This document shows positions 1-7,479 of a stretch of 64,000 nucleotides of DNA, in pieces. The stretch covers positions 496,001 to 560,000 of the forward strand of contig OZ254140.1 of NCBI GenBank assembly GCA_965267775.1, written 5' to 3'. Each line of letters opens with the position of its first letter. The first letter of the stretch is position 1. The position numbers and the translations under genes are program-made. The DNA comes from Planktophila sp965267775. GTDB lineage: Bacteria > Actinomycetota > Actinomycetes > Nanopelagicales > Nanopelagicaceae. The notes below the pieces were generated by a model. The model searched no databases. It saw only the letters and a program-made list of their open reading frames with translations, and was not told the origin of the DNA.

Positions 1-31
1 GATTTACTACTCTCAGTAAAGGTGTGTTGCC

Positions 32-1987
32 GTGGATTTCAATGAAAGCACCTCTTCGGAGATCTCTGCACTCCAACCGGCAGATTACGTCTCACGCGCA
101 ACAGAATGTATGCAAGCGCGGTTCTCTCACTTCATAGTGACGCCAGAGCAAATCGAAGCCTGGGGAATTGGTTTCAATTGGATTCACAGGATCGCTACTG
201 CTACTTCAAAAATCAATCCAAACTGGAAATTCCATCCGGAGTTCTCGGCACCTCTGATTTCTGGAAGACCAGACTTGGTTATCGATACAGGCACTCATCT
301 AGTGGTGGTTGAAATGAAAACAGGATTTAAAGTCTCGAAGAGCGCGGGAGAGAAGCAAGTTCTAAATTATTGTGACGACATTTGGGGAAAGATAAAGATT
401 GGTCGATCACGCATTGTCATCCCCGTCCTTCTGAAGGATAAAAATAAAAAAGTCGAGATTTTCACATGGACATCCAAGATCGATTACCCGTCGAATGTTC
501 TCAACCTATCTGTCGAAAGCCTCATTTCATTACTTTCACAGATTAGCCAAGAAGCACCTGCATCATTGGCTTTCACGGGTGAAAACTCTTCTCTACTGAA
601 GTATTCACCTAGGCCTTCTGTCGTAGAGGCTGCGACTTCATTGGTTGCTGCGCTTGACGATAGAAATATTGTTACGGGACTTGCATCTAACCAAGAGCTA
701 GAGAGATTGATCGATGACGTTAATAAATTGGTTCGCAAAACTCGTGATGAGCGCGGTCATCAGATTATTGTCATCTCAGGATCGCCAGGATCTGGAAAAA
801 CACTGATTGGTTTAAGAATTGCTCATGACCGAAGAGTTCAAAAAATGCTGGGAGAAAACGTCGGAACACCTTTGTACTTAACCGGCAATGGTCCATTGGT
901 CGAAGTTTTAATCGAAAGTCTCGCTCGTGATGAAGTGCGAAGACTGGGAACAACTAAGTCAAAGTCGATTTCAAATGCAAGCACAAAAGTCCGATTAATC
1001 CATGGAATTACCGAGAAGAAATTCGGAATCGAAAGCAATGTCATTGTTTTCGATGAAGGGCAACGCATCTGGACAGAGTCACATATGCAATTCAAGAAGA
1101 AGTCAGAATCGGTGGGTTCGGAAGCTTATGAGATTCTCACTTATTTGGAAGCATTACCCTGGGCAATTGCGATCGTACTTCTTGGAGAAGGTCAGGAAAT
1201 CAATACTGGCGAAGAGGGCTTAGCCACTTGGCTGAATGCAATCGTTAAGCGCAACAATGAAGGTGCCATTTCTTGGCAGTTAGCGGCTCCGAAAATTCCG
1301 ACCAGTTACTTAGGTCAACCTGCTTTCTCCGAGGTTAAAGATTTCCACCTAGTTGCCAATCAAAGAACAGATAATGCGGCGAATGTGTCTGATTGGGTGT
1401 CTGAACTCTTGAAGGGTGAATTTAAGAGGGCCAATGAAGTGAGAAATACTTTTGAGAAGTTTCCGATTTATTTCACACGTGATTTGTCAATAGCAAAAAA
1501 TTGGTTGCGTGAAAACGCGGAGGCTAACCAAAGTTATGGACTAGTGGCATCCTCTAAGTCAAAGAGGCTAATTAATTATGGTTTAGATCCAGCTGCAGAC
1601 GCCAACCGTTCTTTCAATTGGGCAAGTTGGTACTTGAATGAGTTACCTGATTTGAATACATCTAAATCCCTTGAGGTTGCTGCCACAGAGTATAAATGTC
1701 AGGGCCTTGAATTAGATTGGGTAGGAGTCTGCTGGTCATGGGATTTGATCATGTCCAGTAATAAAATTGAAGCCCGAACTCTCGATTCTGGGAAGGCTAA
1801 ATGGAAGAAGACGGGAAAGAAGTCAAGCTACCAGATTAACGCCTACCGAGTGTTGCTTACTAGGGCCCGAAAGGGAATGATAATTTGGATTCCGAGAGGC
1901 GTCGAGGAAGATCCAAGTAGATCGATAACTGAGATGAATACGGTCGCTCAATCACTACAAGAAGCAGGACTAATCGAATTGAAGTAG
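32..1987 (+). CDS. PD-(D/E)XK nuclease fused to DUF2075 / Schlafen group-3-type helicase (first copy)
   Basis: Large putative nucleic-acid-processing ATPase of 651 residues starting at GTG. The N-terminal part has a PD-(D/E)XK-like nuclease signature: P80-D81, then E94-M-K96 on a hydrophobic strand. A P-loop GSPGSGKT lies at 250-257, a Walker B-like VFDEGQ near 338-343, and superfamily 1-like C-terminal motifs CQGLELDWVGV and YRVLLTRARKG follow. This P-loop plus LTRARKG arrangement matches the DUF2075 family, which Pfam equates with the helicase domain of group 3 Schlafen proteins. The next gene has the same architecture but is clearly divergent, and a MazG-like gene follows. Codon use is more A/T-rich than in the housekeeping genes, suggesting accessory DNA. 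Function is not proven; phage defence is inference from architecture and context. Anything upstream lies outside the window. Confidence 0.75.
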   Translation: MDFNESTSSEISALQPADYVSRATECMQARFSHFIVTPEQIEAWGIGFNWIHRIATATSKINPNWKFHPEFSAPLISGRPDLVIDTGTHLVVVEMKTGFKVSKSAGEKQVLNYCDDIWGKIKIGRSRIVIPVLLKDKNKKVEIFTWTSKIDYPSNVLNLSVESLISLLSQISQEAPASLAFTGENSSLLKYSPRPSVVEAATSLVAALDDRNIVTGLASNQELERLIDDVNKLVRKTRDERGHQIIVISGSPGSGKTLIGLRIAHDRRVQKMLGENVGTPLYLTGNGPLVEVLIESLARDEVRRLGTTKSKSISNASTKVRLIHGITEKKFGIESNVIVFDEGQRIWTESHMQFKKKSESVGSEAYEILTYLEALPWAIAIVLLGEGQEINTGEEGLATWLNAIVKRNNEGAISWQLAAPKIPTSYLGQPAFSEVKDFHLVANQRTDNAANVSDWVSELLKGEFKRANEVRNTFEKFPIYFTRDLSIAKNWLRENAEANQSYGLVASSKSKRLINYGLDPAADANRSFNWASWYLNELPDLNTSKSLEVAATEYKCQGLELDWVGVCWSWDLIMSSNKIEARTLDSGKAKWKKTGKKSSYQINAYRVLLTRARKGMIIWIPRGVEEDPSRSITEMNTVAQSLQEAGLIELK

Positions 1988-2060
1988 GGCAAGATGATTG
2001 AGGCAGCTGTCTGACAAGGCAGGTGGTCACAGAATTACCAAGACCGTATAGTCTGTGTAA

Positions 2061-3917
2061 ATGCTCGCGTACTTGGCCCCTAAGTCTCAGTTTCTTTTAG
2101 ATGCTCCAATTATTGAGGACAAGGTCTCTGAGGCTGTCTCGAAGAATTTCAATATCAAAGTAGGTCAGAGCGAATACCTCTCTTGGAGGAATTCTCTAGG
2201 CAACGCAATGTCGAATGTCATGCGTTCTGCCTCTATTCCAGATGATGCAGGAATTGCTATTGAGTATCGACTCGAGGGTCGAAAACTCCGTATGGACTTT
2301 GTCATTTCCGGTCTGGACAAACAAGGTAATGAAACTGTTGTGATTATCGAGTTGAAGCAATGGACTGATATCCAATTCTCAGACCTCGATGAGCATGTTA
2401 GAACAACTTTAGGCGGCGGACTTGTAAGTACTCCTCATCCTTCATATCAAGCATGGAGTTACCAATCGCATTTAGAGCAATACAACCAGTATGTGTATGA
2501 GACAGGAGTGGACGTCTCTGCTTGCGCCTACCTACATAACTGCAAATCTTCAGATGTCATTAGAGATTCGATCTATGAAAATGCACTTCGTAAGGCACCA
2601 GTTTTCCTTCATGGTCAGCATGCAGAGCTACAAGCCCTAATTGAATCCAAGATAGTCTCCGGCATTGGGACCGAGATTCTGCGAAGAATTGATGAGTCAC
2701 TTGTTAGGCCTTCGCAACAATTGGCTGATGCGGTTGGAAATATGTTGCAAGGCAAAGATGAATATGTGTTACTGGATGAGCAGAAGACTGTTTACGAAAC
2801 GATTATCAGAAATGCGCATCTGACTCAGAAGTCTGGGAAGAAAGTCCTCATTGTCAAGGGTGGACCAGGGACGGGAAAATCTGTTATCTCAATTAATGCC
2901 CTTGCCCACCTCACGGGGGAGCGCTTGAACGTTAAGTACGTGACCGCTAATGCAGCACCTCGTGATGTCTTTAGTGCGCGCCTCAAATCCCTAGTTAAGG
3001 GTGATCTGATTAGACACCTCTTCTCTGGTTCTGGCTCGTTTACGGCAACTGAGACTGATGAATTAGATGTTTTGATTGTCGACGAAGCACACCGTCTGCG
3101 CATGAAATCAGGCATGTTTAGGAATATGGGCGAGAGTCAGACGAAAGAGATTATCAAGACTGCGAAATTTAGCGTTTTCTTCATCGACGAAGCACAGAAA
3201 GTAACTTGGTCAGATGTTGGCGAGATCTCAAGAATCAAGGCTCATGCAGCTGAATTGGGTGCTGATGTAGAGATCATGGAACTGGTCTCACAGTTCCGGT
3301 GCAATGGTTCTGATGATTACATGGCCTGGCTAGATGGGACTCTCGGGGTTCAGGAGAATGTAGATAATTACTTCACCCGTGAGAGCTTTGATTTCCAGAT
3401 TTTTGACTCACCATCTGCCCTCCATGATGAAATCAGATCAAAGAATAAAGGTAACAATAAGTCCAGAGTCGTAGCGGGTTACTGCTGGAATTGGGTAAGT
3501 CAAAATGACACAAAGTTGTTCGACATTATTTTTCCCGACTATGGGTATAAAGCCAAATGGAATTTGAAGCAGAATTCCACTGTGTGGATTATCAGTCCTA
3601 ACTCAGTTGAAGAAGTGGGATGCATCCACACCTGTCAGGGGTTAGAGGTCGATTATGTTGGCGTAATTGTTGGAGATGACCTCAAAGTCATAAATGGCGA
3701 GCTTGTGACCGATCCATCAGCTCGTGCTAAAACGGATAAGTCTCTCGCCGGGTACATCAAGGATCGCAAGGCAAATCCTGCTGAAGCAGAGCTCAAAGCC
3801 GATGAACTTATTCGCAATACATATAGAACCCTCATGACCCGTGGGATGAAGGGTTGCTATGTTTACTTCGCAAATGATGAGACCCGTAAGTATTTCGAAG
3901 CTAGAATGCCAAAATAG
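2061..3917 (+). CDS. PD-(D/E)XK nuclease fused to DUF2075 / Schlafen group-3-type helicase (second copy)
   Basis: Second 618-residue nuclease-helicase, same strand, 73 bases after the first. The nuclease part has D79 in a RMDFVISG strand and E97-L-K99 in VVIIELKQW. A Q-motif-like LLDEQK lies near 238-242, P-loop GGPGTGKS at 267-274 and Walker B IVDEAHRL around 339-346. A second FFIDEAQ strand, then SQFRCNG, CQGLEVDYVGV and YRTLMTRGMKG complete the helicase set. Both acidic boxes and the P-loop are intact, so it should bind and hydrolyse ATP. Domain order matches the upstream gene, but sequence similarity is low outside the motifs, so the two probably act on different substrates or as a heteromeric pair. 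It ends 20 bases before the MazG-like gene, consistent with one transcript. Confidence 0.78.
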   Translation: MLAYLAPKSQFLLDAPIIEDKVSEAVSKNFNIKVGQSEYLSWRNSLGNAMSNVMRSASIPDDAGIAIEYRLEGRKLRMDFVISGLDKQGNETVVIIELKQWTDIQFSDLDEHVRTTLGGGLVSTPHPSYQAWSYQSHLEQYNQYVYETGVDVSACAYLHNCKSSDVIRDSIYENALRKAPVFLHGQHAELQALIESKIVSGIGTEILRRIDESLVRPSQQLADAVGNMLQGKDEYVLLDEQKTVYETIIRNAHLTQKSGKKVLIVKGGPGTGKSVISINALAHLTGERLNVKYVTANAAPRDVFSARLKSLVKGDLIRHLFSGSGSFTATETDELDVLIVDEAHRLRMKSGMFRNMGESQTKEIIKTAKFSVFFIDEAQKVTWSDVGEISRIKAHAAELGADVEIMELVSQFRCNGSDDYMAWLDGTLGVQENVDNYFTRESFDFQIFDSPSALHDEIRSKNKGNNKSRVVAGYCWNWVSQNDTKLFDIIFPDYGYKAKWNLKQNSTVWIISPNSVEEVGCIHTCQGLEVDYVGVIVGDDLKVINGELVTDPSARAKTDKSLAGYIKDRKANPAEAELKADELIRNTYRTLMTRGMKGCYVYFANDETRKYFEARMPK

Positions 3918-3937
3918 GGAAAGCGGACGACTAAATC

Positions 3938-4249
3938 ATGCGTAATGAAATTGAAGAGTTAAAAGCTGAAATCAAGAAGTTTGCTGTGGCCAGAGATTGG
4001 GAGCAATTCCATACACCTAAGAACTTAGCGATGGCTATTGCAGGTGAAGCAGGTGAACTGGCAGCGGAGTTCCAGTGGTTAACTGCCGATCAATCAGCCC
4101 TTGGTGCCCTTTCCGAGGAACAACTTGAAGCTATTTCCCTCGAGATTGCCGACGTCCAGATTTATCTGCTCCGTCTAGCAGATGTTTTGAAGATTGATGT
4201 TTCAAAGGTTGTCAGAAAAAAGCTGGAAATTAATCAAAAACGATTCTAG
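3938..4249 (+). CDS. MazG-like nucleotide pyrophosphohydrolase
   Basis: A 103-residue all-alpha NTP pyrophosphohydrolase of the MazG / dCTPP1 superfamily, which cleaves (d)NTPs to (d)NMP and pyrophosphate. The metal-binding signature is visible: E37-x-x-E40 in AIAGEAGELAAEF and E69-x-x-D72 in LEIADVQIYLL. The length fits the single-domain form rather than the two-domain E. coli MazG. It begins 20 bases after the second nuclease-helicase, so the three genes probably form one operon. Known roles of such enzymes are cleaning the nucleotide pool or altering nucleotides under stress. Beside a nuclease-helicase pair, a nucleotide-depletion or modified-nucleotide-hydrolysing role in defence is plausible but unproven. 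Confidence 0.85.
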   Translation: MRNEIEELKAEIKKFAVARDWEQFHTPKNLAMAIAGEAGELAAEFQWLTADQSALGALSEEQLEAISLEIADVQIYLLRLADVLKIDVSKVVRKKLEINQKRF

Positions 4250-4273
4250 TTCTTGTTTTACGCTGCAAAGCTC

Positions 4274-4588
4274 TCAACTCTTAGATGTGGGCTTAGCTTT
4301 TACAATCGGTTGCCCCAAAACCTTTCGGGCTTTATTTGTGATAGATCCGCCATAAGAGCCTTTCTTAGGAGCGGTTATGTACCTCGCCTCCATCGCTTGA
4401 GAGACGACATGACCAACCTCAGCAAAAGGAATTATTAACTTCATACCCATATCGATGATGGGTTCACGGGAACCGGTCTGCACAATCTGGTCATACAGGT
4501 AGGCGACCTCTGCAAAGAACTCTGGGTCTTCGCGATCGATATTCCAGAGGATGCGTAGGCGTGAAACGCTAAATTCGATGTGGTTCAT
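4274..4588 (-). CDS. hypothetical protein, convergent with the MazG-like gene
   Basis: A 104-residue reading frame that I do not recognise. The predicted product is soluble with a mostly helical central part and a basic, Lys/Ser-rich C-terminal tail; there is no signal peptide or membrane segment. It converges on the MazG-like gene with a 24-base gap and may mark the edge of the accessory island. No convincing Shine-Dalgarno sequence precedes the ATG, so translation may be leaderless or the call may be wrong. The frame is the only long one in this stretch, and its composition looks protein-like. Confidence 0.5.
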   Translation of the reverse strand: MNHIEFSVSRLRILWNIDREDPEFFAEVAYLYDQIVQTGSREPIIDMGMKLIIPFAEVGHVVSQAMEARYITAPKKGSYGGSITNKARKVLGQPIVKAKPTSKS

Positions 4589-4739
4589 AGCCAGAGATTA
4601 TGAGAAGGCACCGACAGGGCCAGGAAGAGGCTTTACTTCGCAATCTGACCAGTCAAGTACAGAAAAGACTCGGCCTACTCGAACTTTTCCAATTACTTTA
4701 CGCGTATAAAGTTTCTATTCAAGCTGAAAGTTGGATGAT

Positions 4740-5216
4740 ATGAACATCGAAGAGAACAACAACATTGAGCCAGAAGGCGAAAACCCAGTTACGCCACCAG
4801 CTAATTCAACTCAAATTACTTTGAGCACAGAGATGCTCAAGAAGATCGGTGTGGGCGCTGCAGCTGCAGTAATCCTCATTGGCGGAATCTTCTTACTAAC
4901 TTCAATGAAGTCAGATAACCGTTTCAATAGCGCGATGAGCAATTGCGATGTCATCGATGCAAGTGGCTTCACATTGGCTGAAGATAATCAGTCATTGGTC
5001 TTCGATGGTTCTGGCAAGAGCGATTACTTCGGTGGCGATTTCTCTGATCTCGTCTGCGTACTAAACGAGCTCAAGGCTCCTGCAACAGTTGAGTCACGTA
5101 TGTTGAGCACGAATTCATTGATGGGCGTCCAGAATGCTGAGTGGGATGGAATCTCTGTCAGCTGGTCATATCACCCAGACAATGGTCTCGATGCAAACTT
5201 GGAGATTCAGAAGTAA
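4740..5216 (+). CDS. single-pass membrane hypothetical protein
   Basis: Predicted 158-residue protein with an acidic, Asn/Glu/Pro-rich N-terminal segment of about 35 residues, one transmembrane helix of roughly 20 residues (IGVGAAAAVILIGGIFLLTS) and a C-terminal domain that would lie outside the cell, with two cysteines. I chose the ATG at 4740 over the TTG at 4731 because GAAAG lies about nine bases upstream. It is followed six bases later by a DUF2510 membrane protein, so the two are probably co-transcribed. No function can be assigned. Confidence 0.7.
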   Translation: MNIEENNNIEPEGENPVTPPANSTQITLSTEMLKKIGVGAAAAVILIGGIFLLTSMKSDNRFNSAMSNCDVIDASGFTLAEDNQSLVFDGSGKSDYFGGDFSDLVCVLNELKAPATVESRMLSTNSLMGVQNAEWDGISVSWSYHPDNGLDANLEIQK

Positions 5217-5222
5217 ATTGCA

Positions 5223-5867
5223 ATGAGCACTAAACCAGGTTGGTACCCAAGTCCTGAAGATAGCTCCGTCGAAATCTACTTTGACGGAGCTATCTGGACG
5301 GGGGAGAAGCGCGATCGCAATGCAAATCCTGTAGTTCAACAGGGCGAGAAGAGTTACTCATTCTCAATTCCAGTTCCTTCTAAGTATCTCCAGAAGAAGA
5401 AAATAATCGCTGCTCTTGTAGCCCTTGCCGTCTTGATAACAGGTACGACTGCGGTCAAGGCGGGTTTGGATTATCAATCAAATAAGAAGGCGGCTGCTGC
5501 GCGCGCTGCAGAACATCAGGCAGCGCTAGAGGCTCAGATCGCCTTAGATAAAATTAAGAATGATGTCACCTGGGTTCCAAGTGGCTACACGCCATGGAGT
5601 GACGATAAATCGATCGCCTGGAAGTGGGATCGGTCTGCAGGCAATGATTGTTATAGCTGTCGATATTGGACTGTAGAAGTCGTCTCTAAACTCGGCTGTT
5701 CTGGCGGTGTCTACGCAGAGATGAATATTCTGCAAAATGGAACAGTCATCGATTACACAAATGACACGCTCTCATATCTCGCTCCCGGGCAGAAGGGGCG
5801 CCTCTCACTGGAGACCTATAAAGAAGGATCTTTTACGGGGACGCTGACCGAACTCACGTGTAGGTAG
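5223..5867 (+). CDS. DUF2510 domain membrane protein
   Basis: A 214-residue protein beginning with the short Trp-rich DUF2510 module common in actinobacterial membrane proteins (KPGWYPSP, then IYFDGAIWTGE, about residues 4-30). A transmembrane helix follows near residues 60-80, then a short charged Ala-rich helix and an extracytoplasmic domain with paired cysteines. It sits six bases after another single-pass membrane protein. The early coding region contains a perfect 12-bp inverted repeat, annotated separately. Role unknown; DUF2510 is thought to mediate membrane-proximal interactions, but that does not give a specific function. Confidence 0.8.
   Translation: MSTKPGWYPSPEDSSVEIYFDGAIWTGEKRDRNANPVVQQGEKSYSFSIPVPSKYLQKKKIIAALVALAVLITGTTAVKAGLDYQSNKKAAAARAAEHQAALEAQIALDKIKNDVTWVPSGYTPWSDDKSIAWKWDRSAGNDCYSCRYWTVEVVSKLGCSGGVYAEMNILQNGTVIDYTNDTLSYLAPGQKGRLSLETYKEGSFTGTLTELTCR
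5259..5294. repeat. perfect 12-bp inverted repeat inside the DUF2510 gene
   Basis: GATAGCTCCGTC at 5259-5270 is the exact reverse complement of GACGGAGCTATC at 5283-5294, separated by 12 bases that could extend pairing by about three base pairs. It lies about 36 bases into the coding region and would form a strong mRNA hairpin early in the gene. Confidence 0.85.
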
Positions 5868-5890
5868 CCACCTTCGACTTTAGGTGGCTT
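5867..5890 (+). terminator. hairpin terminator after the DUF2510 gene
   Basis: AGCCACC at 5867-5873 pairs with GGTGGCT at 5883-5889 directly after the stop codon, around an A/T-rich loop. The following T tract is poor, so it may be a weak intrinsic terminator or an mRNA-stabilising hairpin. Confidence 0.5.
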
Positions 5891-5944
5891 CATTCCAATC
5901 GCAACTCTGAAAATTTAAAACGTTAAAAGTGAGGTAGGAATACG

Positions 5945-6412
5945 ATGAGGAAGTTCCTTGTAAGGGCAGTTGCTCTCATTCTTATTGGATCGATTGCGCC
6001 CGCAGATGCAGCAACACTCCAGTCGACACCAAAGCTAGGTGGCTGCTATCTCTTTACTGAGAAGGAGTTCAAGGCTCCATCTCCTCTGACAAATCCCATT
6101 GCCTGCTCCAAGGCCCACAATGCGGAGACATTCGGAATTGGAACGTGGTCGCTCAAGAACCAACCGTGGAAATACACCGATGACATGGTTCATGACGCAG
6201 CTGAAAAGATCTGCATGAGCTTCTGGGATTATCCAGATGGATCAGATTTAAATTACTGGGCATTCTTCACGCCATCTGCTGCCCAGTGGGCCAAGGGTGC
6301 GCGCTGGGTCCGTTGCGATGCGATGGCGATGGTTGCCGAAAACGGCACCTTCAAGCAGAAGTTTGCAACCTGGTCAGGCAACGCTGGATTGAATTCGGGG
6401 TATGTGGCTTAG
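5945..6412 (+). CDS. secreted protein resembling the septum-formation family
   Basis: A 155-residue exported protein with a classical signal peptide (basic MRKF start, hydrophobic core, likely cleavage after ADA at about residue 22). The mature part has the pattern GGCYLFTEKE, then PIACSKAHNAETFGIG, with later cysteines near CMSF and RCDAM. This Gly-x-Cys plus C-x-x-x-H-x-x-E/D arrangement resembles the actinobacterial Septum_form family of extracytoplasmic domains. The family match is by pattern only; the actual role is unknown. Confidence 0.65.
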   Translation: MRKFLVRAVALILIGSIAPADAATLQSTPKLGGCYLFTEKEFKAPSPLTNPIACSKAHNAETFGIGTWSLKNQPWKYTDDMVHDAAEKICMSFWDYPDGSDLNYWAFFTPSAAQWAKGARWVRCDAMAMVAENGTFKQKFATWSGNAGLNSGYVA

Positions 6413-6432
6413 TAAATCCGATGACCAGTCGT

Positions 6433-6470
6433 AACCATTTTGTTACAAATACTCTCCAGTACAAATGGTT
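6433..6470. promoter_or_regulatory. imperfect inverted repeat upstream of the acetamidase gene
   Basis: AACCATTTTGT at 6433-6443 and ACAAATGGTT at 6461-6470 are reverse complements apart from one extra T. The right arm ends about 20 bases before the acetamidase ATG, so a bound regulator would cover the promoter or start site. No regulator gene is adjacent. Confidence 0.4.
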
Positions 6471-6490
6471 GCAACTGCTAACTTTTTGCA

Positions 6491-7411
6491 ATGAAGCCAA
6501 CTGTAAAGATTTCTAAAGATCAACACATCTGGAAATACCAAGCAGATATGCAGCCTGTGGTCTCGGTAGACCCAGGTACCATCATTGAAATTGAGACCTG
6601 GGACTGCTTTACCGGTCAGGTCCAGTCACAGTCAGATACCTTGCTCAACCTTGATATGACGCGCATCAATAGCGCGACAGGTCCGATTGAGGTCAAGGGC
6701 GCAGAACCTGGCGACTCACTCTCTGTCACCCTGATCGATATTCAACCTGGCCCACAGGGCGCTGGAATGGTCATCCCTGAATGGGGACAGCTGATCGATA
6801 AGGCGATGGCGCCGCAGACACGTATCTTCAAGGTGGCCGATGGCGTAATCACTATGGAATCTAATGGAGTCACTTTCCCGGCACGTCCAATGTTTGGTGT
6901 CATCGGAGTTGCACCAGCATCTGGTGAGATCGGCACATTCTTTGCAGATCGCCATGGCGGAAATATGGATGATCACCTCAACGGTATTGGTGCAACTGTG
7001 CACCTTCCCGTCTTTCAACCAGGTGGAATGCTCGCGATTGGCGATATGCATGCATCGATGGGCGATGGTGAAATCTCAGGCACTGGCGTTGAAATCGGTG
7101 GCAAGGGAATCATCAAGGTTGATCTCATCAAGGGTAACTCTGGTGGTTGGCCAATTACAGAGCTGAAAGATTCATGGGTTACTCATGGAACTGCGAGCAA
7201 TATTCAAGATGCGCTCAAGATTGCATGTGATGAAGCGGCAAAGCTCTTGGTTGATGAATGGGGCTTCACAATCGAAGATGCCTTCATCTTCTTATCTGTT
7301 GCCGGCGATCTCGGAATTGCACAGAACTGCCACCCGATGCCAGATGGCTTTGCGGTTGCAAAGATGCGCGTTCCAAAGACTTCACGCACCCCTGCACCTT
7401 TCAAACTGTAA
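6491..7411 (+). CDS. acetamidase/formamidase family amidohydrolase
   Basis: A 306-residue protein of the FmdA/AmdA family, which hydrolyses short-chain amides such as formamide or acetamide to ammonia and the acid. Typical features are the early TIIEIETWDCFTGQV segment, the GPIEVKGAEPGDSLSVTLIDI segment and the HMN-type core seen here as FADRHGGNMD. The histidine- and aspartate-rich GDMHASMGDGEISGTGVE segment fits the metal site. It is followed by an amino-acid permease, suggesting a nitrogen-scavenging unit. The exact amide cannot be read from sequence; the family also contains members of unknown substrate. Confidence 0.88.
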   Translation: MKPTVKISKDQHIWKYQADMQPVVSVDPGTIIEIETWDCFTGQVQSQSDTLLNLDMTRINSATGPIEVKGAEPGDSLSVTLIDIQPGPQGAGMVIPEWGQLIDKAMAPQTRIFKVADGVITMESNGVTFPARPMFGVIGVAPASGEIGTFFADRHGGNMDDHLNGIGATVHLPVFQPGGMLAIGDMHASMGDGEISGTGVEIGGKGIIKVDLIKGNSGGWPITELKDSWVTHGTASNIQDALKIACDEAAKLLVDEWGFTIEDAFIFLSVAGDLGIAQNCHPMPDGFAVAKMRVPKTSRTPAPFKL

Positions 7412-7479
7412 CGAAACCCCTATAAACACATAAGAATTCAAGCGCGAGCTTGATGTTAGACAAATCAAAGGAGAAATAA

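Noticed and set aside
4253..4438. Plus-strand open frame opposite the hypothetical gene at 4274-4588
   Set aside because: It lies almost wholly antisense to the longer minus-strand frame, has no ribosome site and shows no protein-like pattern.
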